Assembly: GCF_003991565.1 (NCBI RefSeq)
Contig: NZ_CP032819.1
Span: 1,364,001-1,428,000, forward strand
Direction of reading: 5' to 3'
Origin: Butyricimonas faecalis
Lineage (GTDB): Bacteria > Bacteroidota > Bacteroidia > Bacteroidales > Marinifilaceae
Length of the DNA: 64,000 nucleotides
Positions 1 through 6,538 of the stretch are shown piece after piece (the first letter of the stretch is position 1; each line of letters opens with the position of its first letter). The position numbers and the translations under genes were made by a program. The notes below the pieces were generated by a model that was not told the DNA's origin, did no database searches, and was given only the letters and a program-made list of their open reading frames with translations.

Positions 1-146
1 AGCTGTATTCGCTCGAAATGATCGCCGCGCTGGCTTTCCGCTTAAAATCCGGGAATGCCGAAGCCTTCCGACGGTGGCTTGTCCGAAGGGCCACGACGAC
101 CGCTGTCGTCTGGCAGCTCCCCGGCATGAACACGATATTGAACTGA
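1..146 (+). CDS. C-terminal fragment of a RhuM-like protein (partial)
   Basis: An open frame enters from the left edge (codons from base 3) and stops at 144-146, leaving 47 codons. The fragment begins LYSLEMIAALAFRLKSGNAE and continues into AFRRW. This resembles the RhuM/virulence-associated family pattern of a Tyr-Ser-(Leu)-Asp/Glu-Met-Ile stretch followed by a Gly/Phe-Arg-(x)-Lys-Ser segment and FRxW. RhuM-like genes are common accessory genes on Bacteroidales mobile elements, with unclear function. A perfect terminator follows directly. The family call rests on a short piece. The start and most of the protein lie outside the window. Confidence 0.4.
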   Translation, partial: LYSLEMIAALAFRLKSGNAEAFRRWLVRRATTTAVVWQLPGMNTILN

Positions 147-184
147 AAAAGAAGAACGGCCAACGTTTTGGCCGTTCTTCTTTT
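147..184. terminator. Bidirectional intrinsic terminator
   Basis: A perfect 15-base inverted repeat (arms 147-161 and 170-184, loop of 8) has an A-run on the left and a T-run on the right. It lies between the rightward fragment and the leftward helix-turn-helix gene, so it can end transcripts from both sides. Confidence 0.85.
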
Positions 185-494
185 ATACCCATTCCTGTCC
201 CCCGATACATTTCTTCCGGGAATCTTCCAGGAATTTCTGTATCTCGGATTCCATGTATAGTACCTTGCCCTGAATCAAATAATAGGGAATGATCCGCGCC
301 GTGCGGTATTCCTGCAATGTACGCCTGCTGATTTTCAGCAGCCGGGACAATTCCTCGTCGGTGACGAACCGCTCTCCCTTGAGTGTCCGGCCTCCGGAGG
401 ATTCCAGTTTATCCAGTGCCTTGCCGGCCTTTTCCAAGCGCCGGAAGAGATCCGCCACACGCGGATCGTGCTTGTCGATGAAATAATGGCTCAT
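183..494 (-). CDS. Helix-turn-helix DNA-binding protein (excisionase/MerR-like)
   Basis: A 103-residue protein with an N-terminal charged, probably coiled helix (to about residue 40). A helix-turn-helix of the excisionase/helix_turn_helix_17 type follows: LSRLLKISRRTLQEYRTARI, then a wing with the pattern IPYYLIQGKVLY. Proteins of this shape in Bacteroidetes ICEs include Xis2c/Xis2d of CTnDOT, which help excision. Its start overlaps the stop of the upstream helix-turn-helix gene by 4 bases, so the two are translationally coupled. The pair mirrors the pair at 50.2-50.9 kb. Whether this copy controls excision, transcription or another element is not shown. Confidence 0.75.
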   Translation of the reverse strand: MSHYFIDKHDPRVADLFRRLEKAGKALDKLESSGGRTLKGERFVTDEELSRLLKISRRTLQEYRTARIIPYYLIQGKVLYMESEIQKFLEDSRKKCIGGQEWV

Positions 495-784
495 AACGCG
501 GCGGTATTAGGATAGTGCGACGATTGCAGCAGTTTCCCGACATCTTCCGGTTTGTAGAAGATTTTGTGACGGATGCGGCTGAAAGGCAGCAACCCTTTCT
601 CCCGGTAGGTTTGCAGGGTACGTTTCGATATACCCAGCACGTCACAGACATCCTGGTTGTCCAGCCATTTTTTCAAACTCACGTCCTCTTGCCTGCGGCA
701 TAACGCCTCGGCTTTTCTTTCAATGGCTTCCACGTGCCCTGCCAGCGCGTCGAAAGCCTTCACGTCCATACTTATTATTTCCAT
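491..784 (-). CDS. Helix-turn-helix DNA-binding protein, partner of the gene at 183-494
   Basis: The protein starts at MEIISMDVKAF. An upstream in-frame ATG at 796 is possible, but longer extensions run through sequence with no coding character. It is about 97 residues. The N-terminal helix contains a VEAIERKAEAL pattern. The DNA-binding part is VCDVLGISKRTLQTYREKGL with a wing ending FYKPEDV. This is the same excisionase-like fold as its neighbour and as the protein at 50570-50881, with which it also shares the N-terminal MxII start and the VEAIE/IEKIE helix. It is the first gene of a two-gene leftward unit. A leftward promoter candidate lies about 350 bases upstream. Confidence 0.75.
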   Translation of the reverse strand: MEIISMDVKAFDALAGHVEAIERKAEALCRRQEDVSLKKWLDNQDVCDVLGISKRTLQTYREKGLLPFSRIRHKIFYKPEDVGKLLQSSHYPNTAAL

Positions 785-1130
785 GTTCTGTTTCATTTTT
801 TGTTTCCCGGATGCCCAAAAGTACACAAATGAACAGTATCTTGTTATCAGCCAGTGGTATATGGACGTATCCGTCTTAAAAGTGGCAGCGAGTGGCGCCA
901 CGTCCGGCGGAAACGATCCTCCGCCGATACGGGATCGGCACGTTCCGATACGCCAATCGCCCGTGAAAGGAAATGTTCGCGGGCGATTTATCATTCCATG
1001 CAGGGTGAGCCGTGAACCGACTTTCGCGAGCGTTCACGGCATATCGTTTTCTCCCCGTTTCTCCCCCATAACCTTTTCCTCTCTTTTTTTTCATGCCGCG
1101 GAGCGCGGTATGGAAATCTGTTGTCAGTAG

Positions 1131-1163
1131 CAAAGGTAGTTACGGGGCTCACGCTGCTGCAAG
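1131..1163 (-). promoter_or_regulatory. Leftward Bacteroidetes-type promoter candidate
   Basis: Read on the minus strand, CTTG (1160-1163), 21 bases, then TACCTTTG (1131-1138) fits the Bacteroides pattern TTTG-N19-21-TAnnTTTG with one weak -33 base. It could drive the two helix-turn-helix genes ending at 183, with a leader of about 340 bases. The rest of the 785-1326 gap holds no convincing gene. Confidence 0.4.
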
Positions 1164-1245
1164 ATCGGGCCGCGGGGCGGTTTGCCGCAAAATCTTCCTC
1201 TTTCCCTGCGGGCGAGCGTATTTTCCGACAAAATCTTGCAGCAGC
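1153..1245. repeat. 13-base perfect inverted repeat
   Basis: GCTGCTGCAAGAT (1153-1165) is repeated inverted at 1233-1245, separated by 67 bases. It overlaps the leftward promoter candidate and precedes the small membrane protein gene, so it could be an operator or a recombination-related site. It has no obvious terminator tail. Confidence 0.6.
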
Positions 1246-1326
1246 TATCCCCGACACCTTTTGATGCTACCGAAACAGATTCCATCCATACCGGCTCCGC
1301 TACGGCATAAAAAAAAGTCAAAGGTT

Positions 1327-1578
1327 ATGAGAAACGAAGAGAAAAATAAATGGAAACAGAAATCCTCCAACCTTCCACTTGGCATAAAGGCAAAGGTCGG
1401 GTTGGCGGTAAAGGTCGGGGCGGTGACTTTGGGCTTCCACGTGTGGGGTATCGACTTTATTTGGGTCGTTTTGGGCTTCACGTTCTGTTATGACATCCTG
1501 CGGGGCATTTTCTCCTGCCTTGTTTCTCTCGTGGCTCTAACCGGCTTTTTCTATTTCCTATTCACTCACATCTTCTAA
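1327..1578 (+). CDS. Small membrane protein, unknown function
   Basis: An 83-residue protein from the ATG at 1327. The longer upstream frame crosses the inverted-repeat region and is unlikely to be coding. The N-terminus is basic (MRNEEKNKWKQK), followed by two hydrophobic segments at about residues 26-50 and 58-82. It precedes the 330-residue gene by 12 bases and probably starts the rightward accessory operon. No family recognised. Confidence 0.55.
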   Translation: MRNEEKNKWKQKSSNLPLGIKAKVGLAVKVGAVTLGFHVWGIDFIWVVLGFTFCYDILRGIFSCLVSLVALTGFFYFLFTHIF

Positions 1579-1590
1579 ATTTTTACAGGT

Positions 1591-2583
1591 ATGACAAAGT
1601 ACATTTCATTATTCGGAGCGACTACCACGGACACGCAGGTGCAGGTAGTCAAGGAAAACCAGGTAATCATCGGTATCGGTGCGGGTGCGAGCAGAAAGCG
1701 TTACGTCGTTTACAAGGTGGAACACACCGCCCGTGGCTACGTGTACCACATGGTCGATACCGAAACAAAGGAAATCAGCCAAACGGACATTTTGCGACCC
1801 CTCTCGCAAACATTCGGTATCGGCAGGTACTACGACGACGTGAACCCCGAGTTCATGGACGCTTTCGAGGTGGCTTTGCTCGTGAGGCAGGCGGAAGAGC
1901 AAGCCACGGCGCAGGCCATCGCCGCCGCCAAAGAGAAAGCCGAGCATGACCGCATAGCGGAAATAGGAGCGCAGAGGTTACGCCGCATCATGCCCGAAGG
2001 GGTGCAGGGCGTAATCATCGCCGAACTCAACGAAACGGAATACACTGACCCCTCTTACGAGTGTTCGACCACCCGAAGCGTGCGTACCGTCATTCTCGGC
2101 TTTTCGGCCACCTCTCGCAACGGCTTCGGGGAGTTGAGAAAGGCGGCGGCCAATTTCCCGCAAACGGCGCACCTCTCCGAATACGACCCCAAGAACGAAC
2201 ACCGCTATCCCGTTTTCACGCTCGGCAAAAGTCCGAAATACGGGTGGAGTGTCTGCAAACTGACCCACTACACCCGTGAAGGGTACATCGACAGGCTGGC
2301 ATATATCGCAGGAAACGAGGAGAATATATGTCTGCCCGAGCCGAAAGACGAAAAACGGGCGGAACGCACTGAAACGAGCGTGCAAGGCGGGTTTATCATC
2401 GTGGACTATTCCGAGAAGGCGATAGCCGTATTCGGGGACACCAAGCCCGTCAAGGACGCCCTTCACGCACTCGGGGGACGCTTCAACGCACGGCTGACGC
2501 ATGACGGGCAGAAGAAAGCGGGATGGATTTTCCAAAAGACCAAAGAGGACGAGGTGCGACGGCTTCTCGGAAAGGACGAATAA
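1591..2583 (+). CDS. ICE accessory protein of unknown function (330 aa)
   Basis: A soluble protein. The N-terminal 90 residues are followed by an Ala/Glu-rich helical stretch (about 95-130, EEQATAQAIAAAKEKAEHDR) that looks like a coiled coil. A central region comes next. The C-terminal module (about 275-330) has the pattern FxxVDYSEKAIAVFGDT...ALGGRFNARL...GWIF, a short motif seen at the ends of several phage and ICE proteins of unknown role. It leads the PcfK/PcfJ cluster, all in the same direction with little spacing. No enzymatic motif was recognised, so no function is proposed. Confidence 0.6.
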   Translation: MTKYISLFGATTTDTQVQVVKENQVIIGIGAGASRKRYVVYKVEHTARGYVYHMVDTETKEISQTDILRPLSQTFGIGRYYDDVNPEFMDAFEVALLVRQAEEQATAQAIAAAKEKAEHDRIAEIGAQRLRRIMPEGVQGVIIAELNETEYTDPSYECSTTRSVRTVILGFSATSRNGFGELRKAAANFPQTAHLSEYDPKNEHRYPVFTLGKSPKYGWSVCKLTHYTREGYIDRLAYIAGNEENICLPEPKDEKRAERTETSVQGGFIIVDYSEKAIAVFGDTKPVKDALHALGGRFNARLTHDGQKKAGWIFQKTKEDEVRRLLGKDE

Positions 2584-2628
2584 ATGTTGAACACGGGGTG
2601 GCTCGCCGCCCCACAATACCAAAAAATC

Positions 2629-3039
2629 ATGGCACAAGGAACAGATTATTTCAAACTGACGATACAGAACTATCTCGACGCACGGGCACGGGAGGACGAA
2701 CTTTTCGCACCCCGATACGCCAACCCGAAAAAGAACATTGACGATTGCTGCACTTTCATCATCAACCAAGTACGGCAGAGCGGTTGCAACGGGTTTGCCG
2801 ACGAGGAAATATACTCTATGGCACTCCACTATTACGACGAGGAGGACATCGACATCGGCAAACCCGTCAGTTGCAAGGTAGTGGTCAATCACACCGTCGA
2901 ACTGACCGAGGAGGAAAAAGCCGAGGCACGGCGGAACGCCATACGGAAGGCCGAGAGCGAAGCCTACGCCAAGTTGGCGAAAGCCAAGTCCAAACCCAAG
3001 AAAATCGAAGATAACAAACTAATGCCCAGTCTATTTTAG
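2629..3039 (+). CDS. PcfK-like protein
   Basis: Start chosen at MAQGTDYF (2629). An in-frame ATG at 2584 directly abuts the previous stop and adds 15 unconserved residues. The 136-residue protein has the PcfK-like layout: YFKLTIQNYLDARA at the N-terminus, a central DDCCTFIINQVRQSG...FADEEIYSMALHYYDEEDI block, and a basic tail ending MPSLF. PcfK is named after a gene of the enterococcal pCF10 conjugation region, and Bacteroidetes ICEs carry it next to PcfJ, as here (2 bases to the next start). Its biochemical role is unknown. Confidence 0.8.
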   Translation: MAQGTDYFKLTIQNYLDARAREDELFAPRYANPKKNIDDCCTFIINQVRQSGCNGFADEEIYSMALHYYDEEDIDIGKPVSCKVVVNHTVELTEEEKAEARRNAIRKAESEAYAKLAKAKSKPKKIEDNKLMPSLF

Positions 3040-3041
3040 TT

Positions 3042-4325
3042 ATGAAACCGAGAACAAAATTCCAACAGAACGTCGTGGCGGCAAGCAAACACCTGCCGCC
3101 GCTTACCCCCGCACAAATCGAATGGGGGTACAAGAACTGCATCGAGCATATCGGACGCCGCACGCCGAAAGGACTTATCACCTGCACCGAGTGCGGCCAC
3201 ACGTGGCAGAGCGAAAACGGAGAACTCACGGACAATCTGTTAGGGTGCGAGTGTCCGCACTGCCACACCACGCTGAAAGTGGAAACCACCCTGCGCCGCA
3301 AGTTCAACGATTACGAGTATTTGTGCATCGTAACCCGCTGCAAGGGTTTTCAAGTCCTGCGCTTCGTCTATATCGAGTGTTGGGCGAAAGTGGGACAGAC
3401 GCCCGTTTACACCCATATCGAAGCCGTACAGCGGTGGATTGCCCCCGACGGACGCTCCGCAACCTTCGCACGGCTGCGCCCGATGGGCTTCTTCGTTCAC
3501 GGGTGGAGTTGGTCGAGCGCATTGGAACTGCGGGCGGAGAACGACGGGAAATACAACATCACGCCCACACGCATCTATCCCCGGCAACGGCTTATCCCCG
3601 AACTGCGCCGAAGCGGTTACGGCAAACAACTCCCCGATGTAACCCCTTTCGACCTTATCCACCTGCTGCTCTCGGAGAACAAGGCCGAAACGCTGCTTAA
3701 AGCGGGACAAACGGCACTCGTGCGATTTTTCGCCCGTTCCTCCCGCAATATCGCAGACTATTGGCCGGCCATCCGTATCGCCATCCGTAACGGGTACGCT
3801 ATCGGGAAACCGACGGAATGGTGCGACTACATCGATCTGCTGCGATTTTTCGGGAAAGACCTGCATAACGCCCATTTCGTGTGTCCCGCAGACCTGCCCG
3901 CAGCGCATGACCTCTACATGGCTAAAAAACGGCGGCACATGCAAATGGAACGGCGGCAGGAGGAACGGCGCAAGGCGTTGGAACAGGAAGCCTCGTTTGT
4001 CAAAGCCAAAGGACGGTTTTTCGGAGTGGAGTTTTCCGACGGGGAAATCCGCATCAAGGTATTGGACAGCGTTGAAGCCATACGGCAGGAGGGCGAGGCC
4101 ATGCACCACTGCGTGTTTACCAACGAATACTATCTGAAAGCCGACTCGCTCATACTCTCGGCTACAATCGACGGCAAACGTATCGAAACGATAGAGGTGT
4201 CCCTAAAACGCATGGAGGTCGTGCAGAGCCGTGGCGTGTGTAACAAGAATACCCCATACCACGGGCAAATACTGAAACTGATGAAGGGGAACATGTCCCT
4301 TATACGGAAACGAATGACAGCATAA
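3042..4325 (+). CDS. PcfJ-like protein
   Basis: A 427-residue protein with a zinc-ribbon-like cysteine set near residues 46-79 (CTEC then CEC..C). A long middle region contains WAKVGQTPVYTHIEAVQRW. The C-terminal block AMHHCVFTNEYYLKADSLIL followed by RIETIEVSL is typical of PcfJ-family proteins. PcfJ is named after the pCF10 conjugation region and is widespread on Bacteroidetes conjugative elements beside PcfK, but its activity is not established. It directly follows pcfK. The first of three GC-rich hairpins follows its stop. Confidence 0.8.
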   Translation: MKPRTKFQQNVVAASKHLPPLTPAQIEWGYKNCIEHIGRRTPKGLITCTECGHTWQSENGELTDNLLGCECPHCHTTLKVETTLRRKFNDYEYLCIVTRCKGFQVLRFVYIECWAKVGQTPVYTHIEAVQRWIAPDGRSATFARLRPMGFFVHGWSWSSALELRAENDGKYNITPTRIYPRQRLIPELRRSGYGKQLPDVTPFDLIHLLLSENKAETLLKAGQTALVRFFARSSRNIADYWPAIRIAIRNGYAIGKPTEWCDYIDLLRFFGKDLHNAHFVCPADLPAAHDLYMAKKRRHMQMERRQEERRKALEQEASFVKAKGRFFGVEFSDGEIRIKVLDSVEAIRQEGEAMHHCVFTNEYYLKADSLILSATIDGKRIETIEVSLKRMEVVQSRGVCNKNTPYHGQILKLMKGNMSLIRKRMTA

Positions 4326-4331
4326 AAATCG

Positions 4332-4349
4332 GGGCGGCGAAAGCCGCCC
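4332..4349 (+). repeat. Intercistronic GAAA-loop hairpin, copy 1
   Basis: GGGCGGC, a GAAA loop, then GCCGCCC: a perfect 7-bp stem just after the pcfJ stop, 16 bases before the next ATG. There is no T-run, so it is not an ordinary terminator. Copies 2 and 3 occupy the next two gene gaps. Confidence 0.85.
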
Positions 4350-4365
4350 GCAAAAACAAAATAGA

Positions 4366-4692
4366 ATGAACCAAATAGCATATAAATTCGTGTCGTGGGA
4401 CGTTCCCGCACTCGAAAGCCTTGCAGGCTCAAAAGCGTACATATTACGCAAACGGCTCAATGACGGGGGAACGCTCACCCGTGAGGAGAAAGACTGGATT
4501 ACCCGTGAGGTAAACCATAACACCTATTTCAAGGACTCCATTCCGCTTTTAGGGTATCGTTTCAACTTTGTCGATGTACTGAAAACATTCGTGGTAAAGC
4601 AGTACGGGCATTACACGGAATACAAGGGCGTGGACAAGACGAGCATACGCTCCATGTTGTACGGCAGAGTGGAAAGGATTGTCGAATTATAA
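4366..4692 (+). CDS. Hypothetical protein (108 aa)
   Basis: Soluble and basic, without recognised motifs. It has an N-terminal MNQIAYKFVSWDVPALE, a middle part rich in charged residues (LTREEKDWITREVN), and a C-terminal part with KQYGHYTEYKGVDKTSIRSM. It lies between two copies of the GAAA-loop hairpin in a compact rightward operon. Codon use and spacing support a real gene. No function is assigned. Confidence 0.65.
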   Translation: MNQIAYKFVSWDVPALESLAGSKAYILRKRLNDGGTLTREEKDWITREVNHNTYFKDSIPLLGYRFNFVDVLKTFVVKQYGHYTEYKGVDKTSIRSMLYGRVERIVEL

Positions 4693-4697
4693 AATCG

Positions 4698-4715
4698 GGG
4701 CGGCGAAAGCCGCCC
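4698..4715 (+). repeat. Intercistronic GAAA-loop hairpin, copy 2
   Basis: The same 18 bases as copy 1 (GGGCGGC-GAAA-GCCGCCC), 17 bases before the next ATG at 4733. The preceding AAAATCG and the A-rich spacer after it are also shared. Confidence 0.85.
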
Positions 4716-4732
4716 TACAAAAAAATATAACA

Positions 4733-5050
4733 ATGAAAATCATCTATAAAAGCTACATGGCACGCCCGCTCAAACCCTTCGGGGAGTGGGATTGGGAAGT
4801 TCGGGAAGCAGTCAAGACGGCCCTTGCGCTCGTCGAGGGGAAAAACGGGTTCAAAACCCATTCCGAGATATGGCGAAGGTGCAACCTCGTCATTACCGTG
4901 GGACACAACATCTACACCACGAGTATCGAGATACGACCACCCGAGCAGGACGTGATACGCCGCAGGAGCAACTGGCATAACGGCTACGCCTACTACTGCA
5001 ACGGCGTGTTCTGGGCGAACATGAGCAGGGTTAGAGTGGAACTTGTCTGA
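4733..5050 (+). CDS. Hypothetical protein (105 aa)
   Basis: Start taken at MKIIYKSYMARP (4733), after the hairpin. The longer frame from 4679 would run through the hairpin. The protein has an N-terminal WDWEVREAVKTALAL helix and a central region NLVITVGHNIYTTSIEIRPP, and ends with several aromatic residues (YAYYCNGVFWANMSRV). No family recognised. It sits in the hairpin-separated operon behind pcfJ. Confidence 0.65.
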   Translation: MKIIYKSYMARPLKPFGEWDWEVREAVKTALALVEGKNGFKTHSEIWRRCNLVITVGHNIYTTSIEIRPPEQDVIRRRSNWHNGYAYYCNGVFWANMSRVRVELV

Positions 5051-5063
5051 TTAAAAAATTTCG

Positions 5064-5081
5064 GGGCGGCAAAAGCCGCCC
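5064..5081 (+). repeat. Intercistronic hairpin, copy 3 (AAAA loop)
   Basis: GGGCGGC-AAAA-GCCGCCC, identical in the stem to copies 1 and 2 with one loop change, 15 bases before the next ATG. Confidence 0.85.
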
Positions 5082-5096
5082 GTAAAAAGCGAGAAT

Positions 5097-5363
5097 ATGA
5101 AAACGAATGAAGTAAACAAGGAAATCTCCTATGAAACGCTGCTCGTAACCTTCGGCGAGGGTATCGGGCGGCTCAACACCATGTTCGACGACCCGCAGGT
5201 GTGGGGCGTTGCCACGCTGAAGCAGTGGATCGACGGGTATGAAACTACGCGCTTCACCGAAATCGACGACCGAACGGCGGTTATCACATCCGAATACAAC
5301 ATGGACAGCGTGAAGGAATGGCTGCAAAAGAACACACCGATTATCAACCTGGAAAAACGATAA
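5097..5363 (+). CDS. Hypothetical protein (88 aa)
   Basis: A soluble, acidic protein containing ETLLVTFGEGIGRLNTMFDD and a C-terminal part ending VKEWLQKNTPIINLEKR. No motif recognised. It follows the third hairpin and is 4 bases upstream of the next short gene, consistent with an operon. Confidence 0.6.
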   Translation: MKTNEVNKEISYETLLVTFGEGIGRLNTMFDDPQVWGVATLKQWIDGYETTRFTEIDDRTAVITSEYNMDSVKEWLQKNTPIINLEKR

Positions 5364-5367
5364 AATC

Positions 5368-5547
5368 ATGCGCAAGTACAAATTATTCATCGGCTACCGG
5401 CTGCTGGGAGAGTTTTCCGGTATATGGGAAGCCAAAAATTTCGCCGCTGAAAGCGGCATGAGCGGAATTTTCTCGCTCGTGGGAGAAAATTACCGGGACA
5501 GTTGGTACGAACCCAAAAAACAGGACAAGAATGGAAACAAAGATTAA
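5368..5547 (+). CDS. Small hypothetical protein (59 aa)
   Basis: ATG at 5368, stop TAA at 5545-5547. The product begins MRKYKLFIGYRLLGEF, contains AAESGMSGIFSLVGENYRD, and ends in a lysine-rich tail. It starts 4 bases after the previous stop and overlaps the next gene by 17 bases, a tight operon spacing that supports translation. No function recognised. Confidence 0.5.
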   Translation: MRKYKLFIGYRLLGEFSGIWEAKNFAAESGMSGIFSLVGENYRDSWYEPKKQDKNGNKD

Positions 5548-5734
5548 AGACATCACGGGAGCGGAAATAACCGTTACCGACTTAAAAGAGGCGGTACGCC
5601 AATGCCGGGAGTGCCTCGCAAGTCCTTACCTGATGCCCTCGGGGCATACCGTGGGGGAAAACCATGCCTACATGTTGCGGCAACTGCTCGCCCTGCAAAG
5701 GCGGAAACGGGAACACGGCAGGCAACGGCCGTGA
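5531..5734 (+). CDS. Small hypothetical protein (67 aa), last gene of the operon
   Basis: Starts METKIKDITGAEITVTDL, then a helical segment with QCRECLASPYLMP, and a basic C-terminus (LQRRKREHGRQRP). It overlaps the 59-residue gene by 17 bases and is followed 12 bases later by a strong terminator, so it probably closes the rightward operon. Confidence 0.5.
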   Translation: METKIKDITGAEITVTDLKEAVRQCRECLASPYLMPSGHTVGENHAYMLRQLLALQRRKREHGRQRP

Positions 5735-5746
5735 AAATACGACGCG

Positions 5747-5782
5747 AAAAAAATCGGACGATAACAACCGTCCGATTTTTTT
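5747..5782. terminator. Bidirectional intrinsic terminator
   Basis: A perfect 14-base inverted repeat (5747-5760 and 5769-5782, 8-base loop) has A7 on the left and T7 on the right. It separates the rightward operon from the leftward gene at 5791-6177. Confidence 0.9.
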
Positions 5783-5790
5783 GTTTCCCG

Positions 5791-6177
5791 TCAATCGACC
5801 GCCGTATGGTCGCCCAGCTTCCCGTGCAGTTCACGCCCGATATGTCCGGCAATGCCACGGGGAGAAATTTCAGAGATTGAACCCCACCCGCCATGCGTGT
5901 ATATGCACGTCTTGAGCGGTTCGGTACGGGAAAGGTAGAACAGATAGCCGTTGCGGAGCAGGATGCCCACGAACACCGAGCCGACCTCGATGTCGGCGAT
6001 CTCGTCAAAACGTATCTTCCCGTCATTGTATAATACTGCCGTGCCATCCGCATCGGGAATGACGAACAGATCGTCTTCCATAACAATCCCGTGCAACTCG
6101 ATTAGCGACCCCAGGCATTCACTCGCCGATACCCGGTCGTAATCACCCTTTACCTCATTTGTCGATTTCGTTTCCAT
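5791..6177 (-). CDS. Hypothetical protein (128 aa)
   Basis: A soluble, acidic protein: VSASECLGSLIELHGIV, then MEDDLFVIPDADGTAVLYND and a beta-rich section with FDEIADIEVGSVFVGILL. The pattern of short beta strands is visible, but no family was recognised. It converges on the operon to its left with a shared terminator. An in-frame overlap with an upstream 65-codon frame (to 6352) is not considered coding. Confidence 0.55.
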   Translation of the reverse strand: METKSTNEVKGDYDRVSASECLGSLIELHGIVMEDDLFVIPDADGTAVLYNDGKIRFDEIADIEVGSVFVGILLRNGYLFYLSRTEPLKTCIYTHGGWGSISEISPRGIAGHIGRELHGKLGDHTAVD

Positions 6178-6426
6178 ATCGCTTTTCTTTAGGTTCAGAC
6201 AAATACCATACGAAAAAGGCGTGAGAATACGTTAAATACCGGCATTGAGGTACAGCCAAGCACCCATCCACTCGATAGATAATTTCTCCCCACGCCGCTA
6301 TCGCATACGCTTGACGCATATAGACACGACGATAAAGAAGAGAACTACCCATTATTTTGCGAGCGGATTAAAATTTGGCTGTTTTCAATGCCCCACCATA
6401 ATGTGTTCCTTCCGTATGTAAATCGC

Positions 6427-6464
6427 CCGGCGGCACGCCGCCGGAGGATTCGATTGCAAATATA
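6427..6464 (-). promoter_or_regulatory. Leftward promoter candidate with GC hairpin in the 6178-6538 gap
   Basis: On the minus strand TATATTTG (6457-6464) matches the Bacteroidetes -7 box TAnnTTTG; no good -33 TTTG is seen. Immediately downstream is a perfect stem CCGGCGGC/GCCGCCGG (6427-6434, 6437-6444) that would form near the start of the transcript leading to the 128-residue gene. Nothing else was recognised in the gap. Confidence 0.35.
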
Positions 6465-6538
6465 ACGATTTCATCCGGGTATCGGCGACAACACGTGCGA
6501 TTTTTAACAACCTTCCTGCCAAAGAACTACCCGCCGTC

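Noticed and set aside
6155..6352. 65-codon leftward frame ahead of the gene at 5791-6177
   Set aside because: It overlaps the start of that gene by 23 bases and its composition does not look coding; the space is better read as a leader with a promoter and hairpin.
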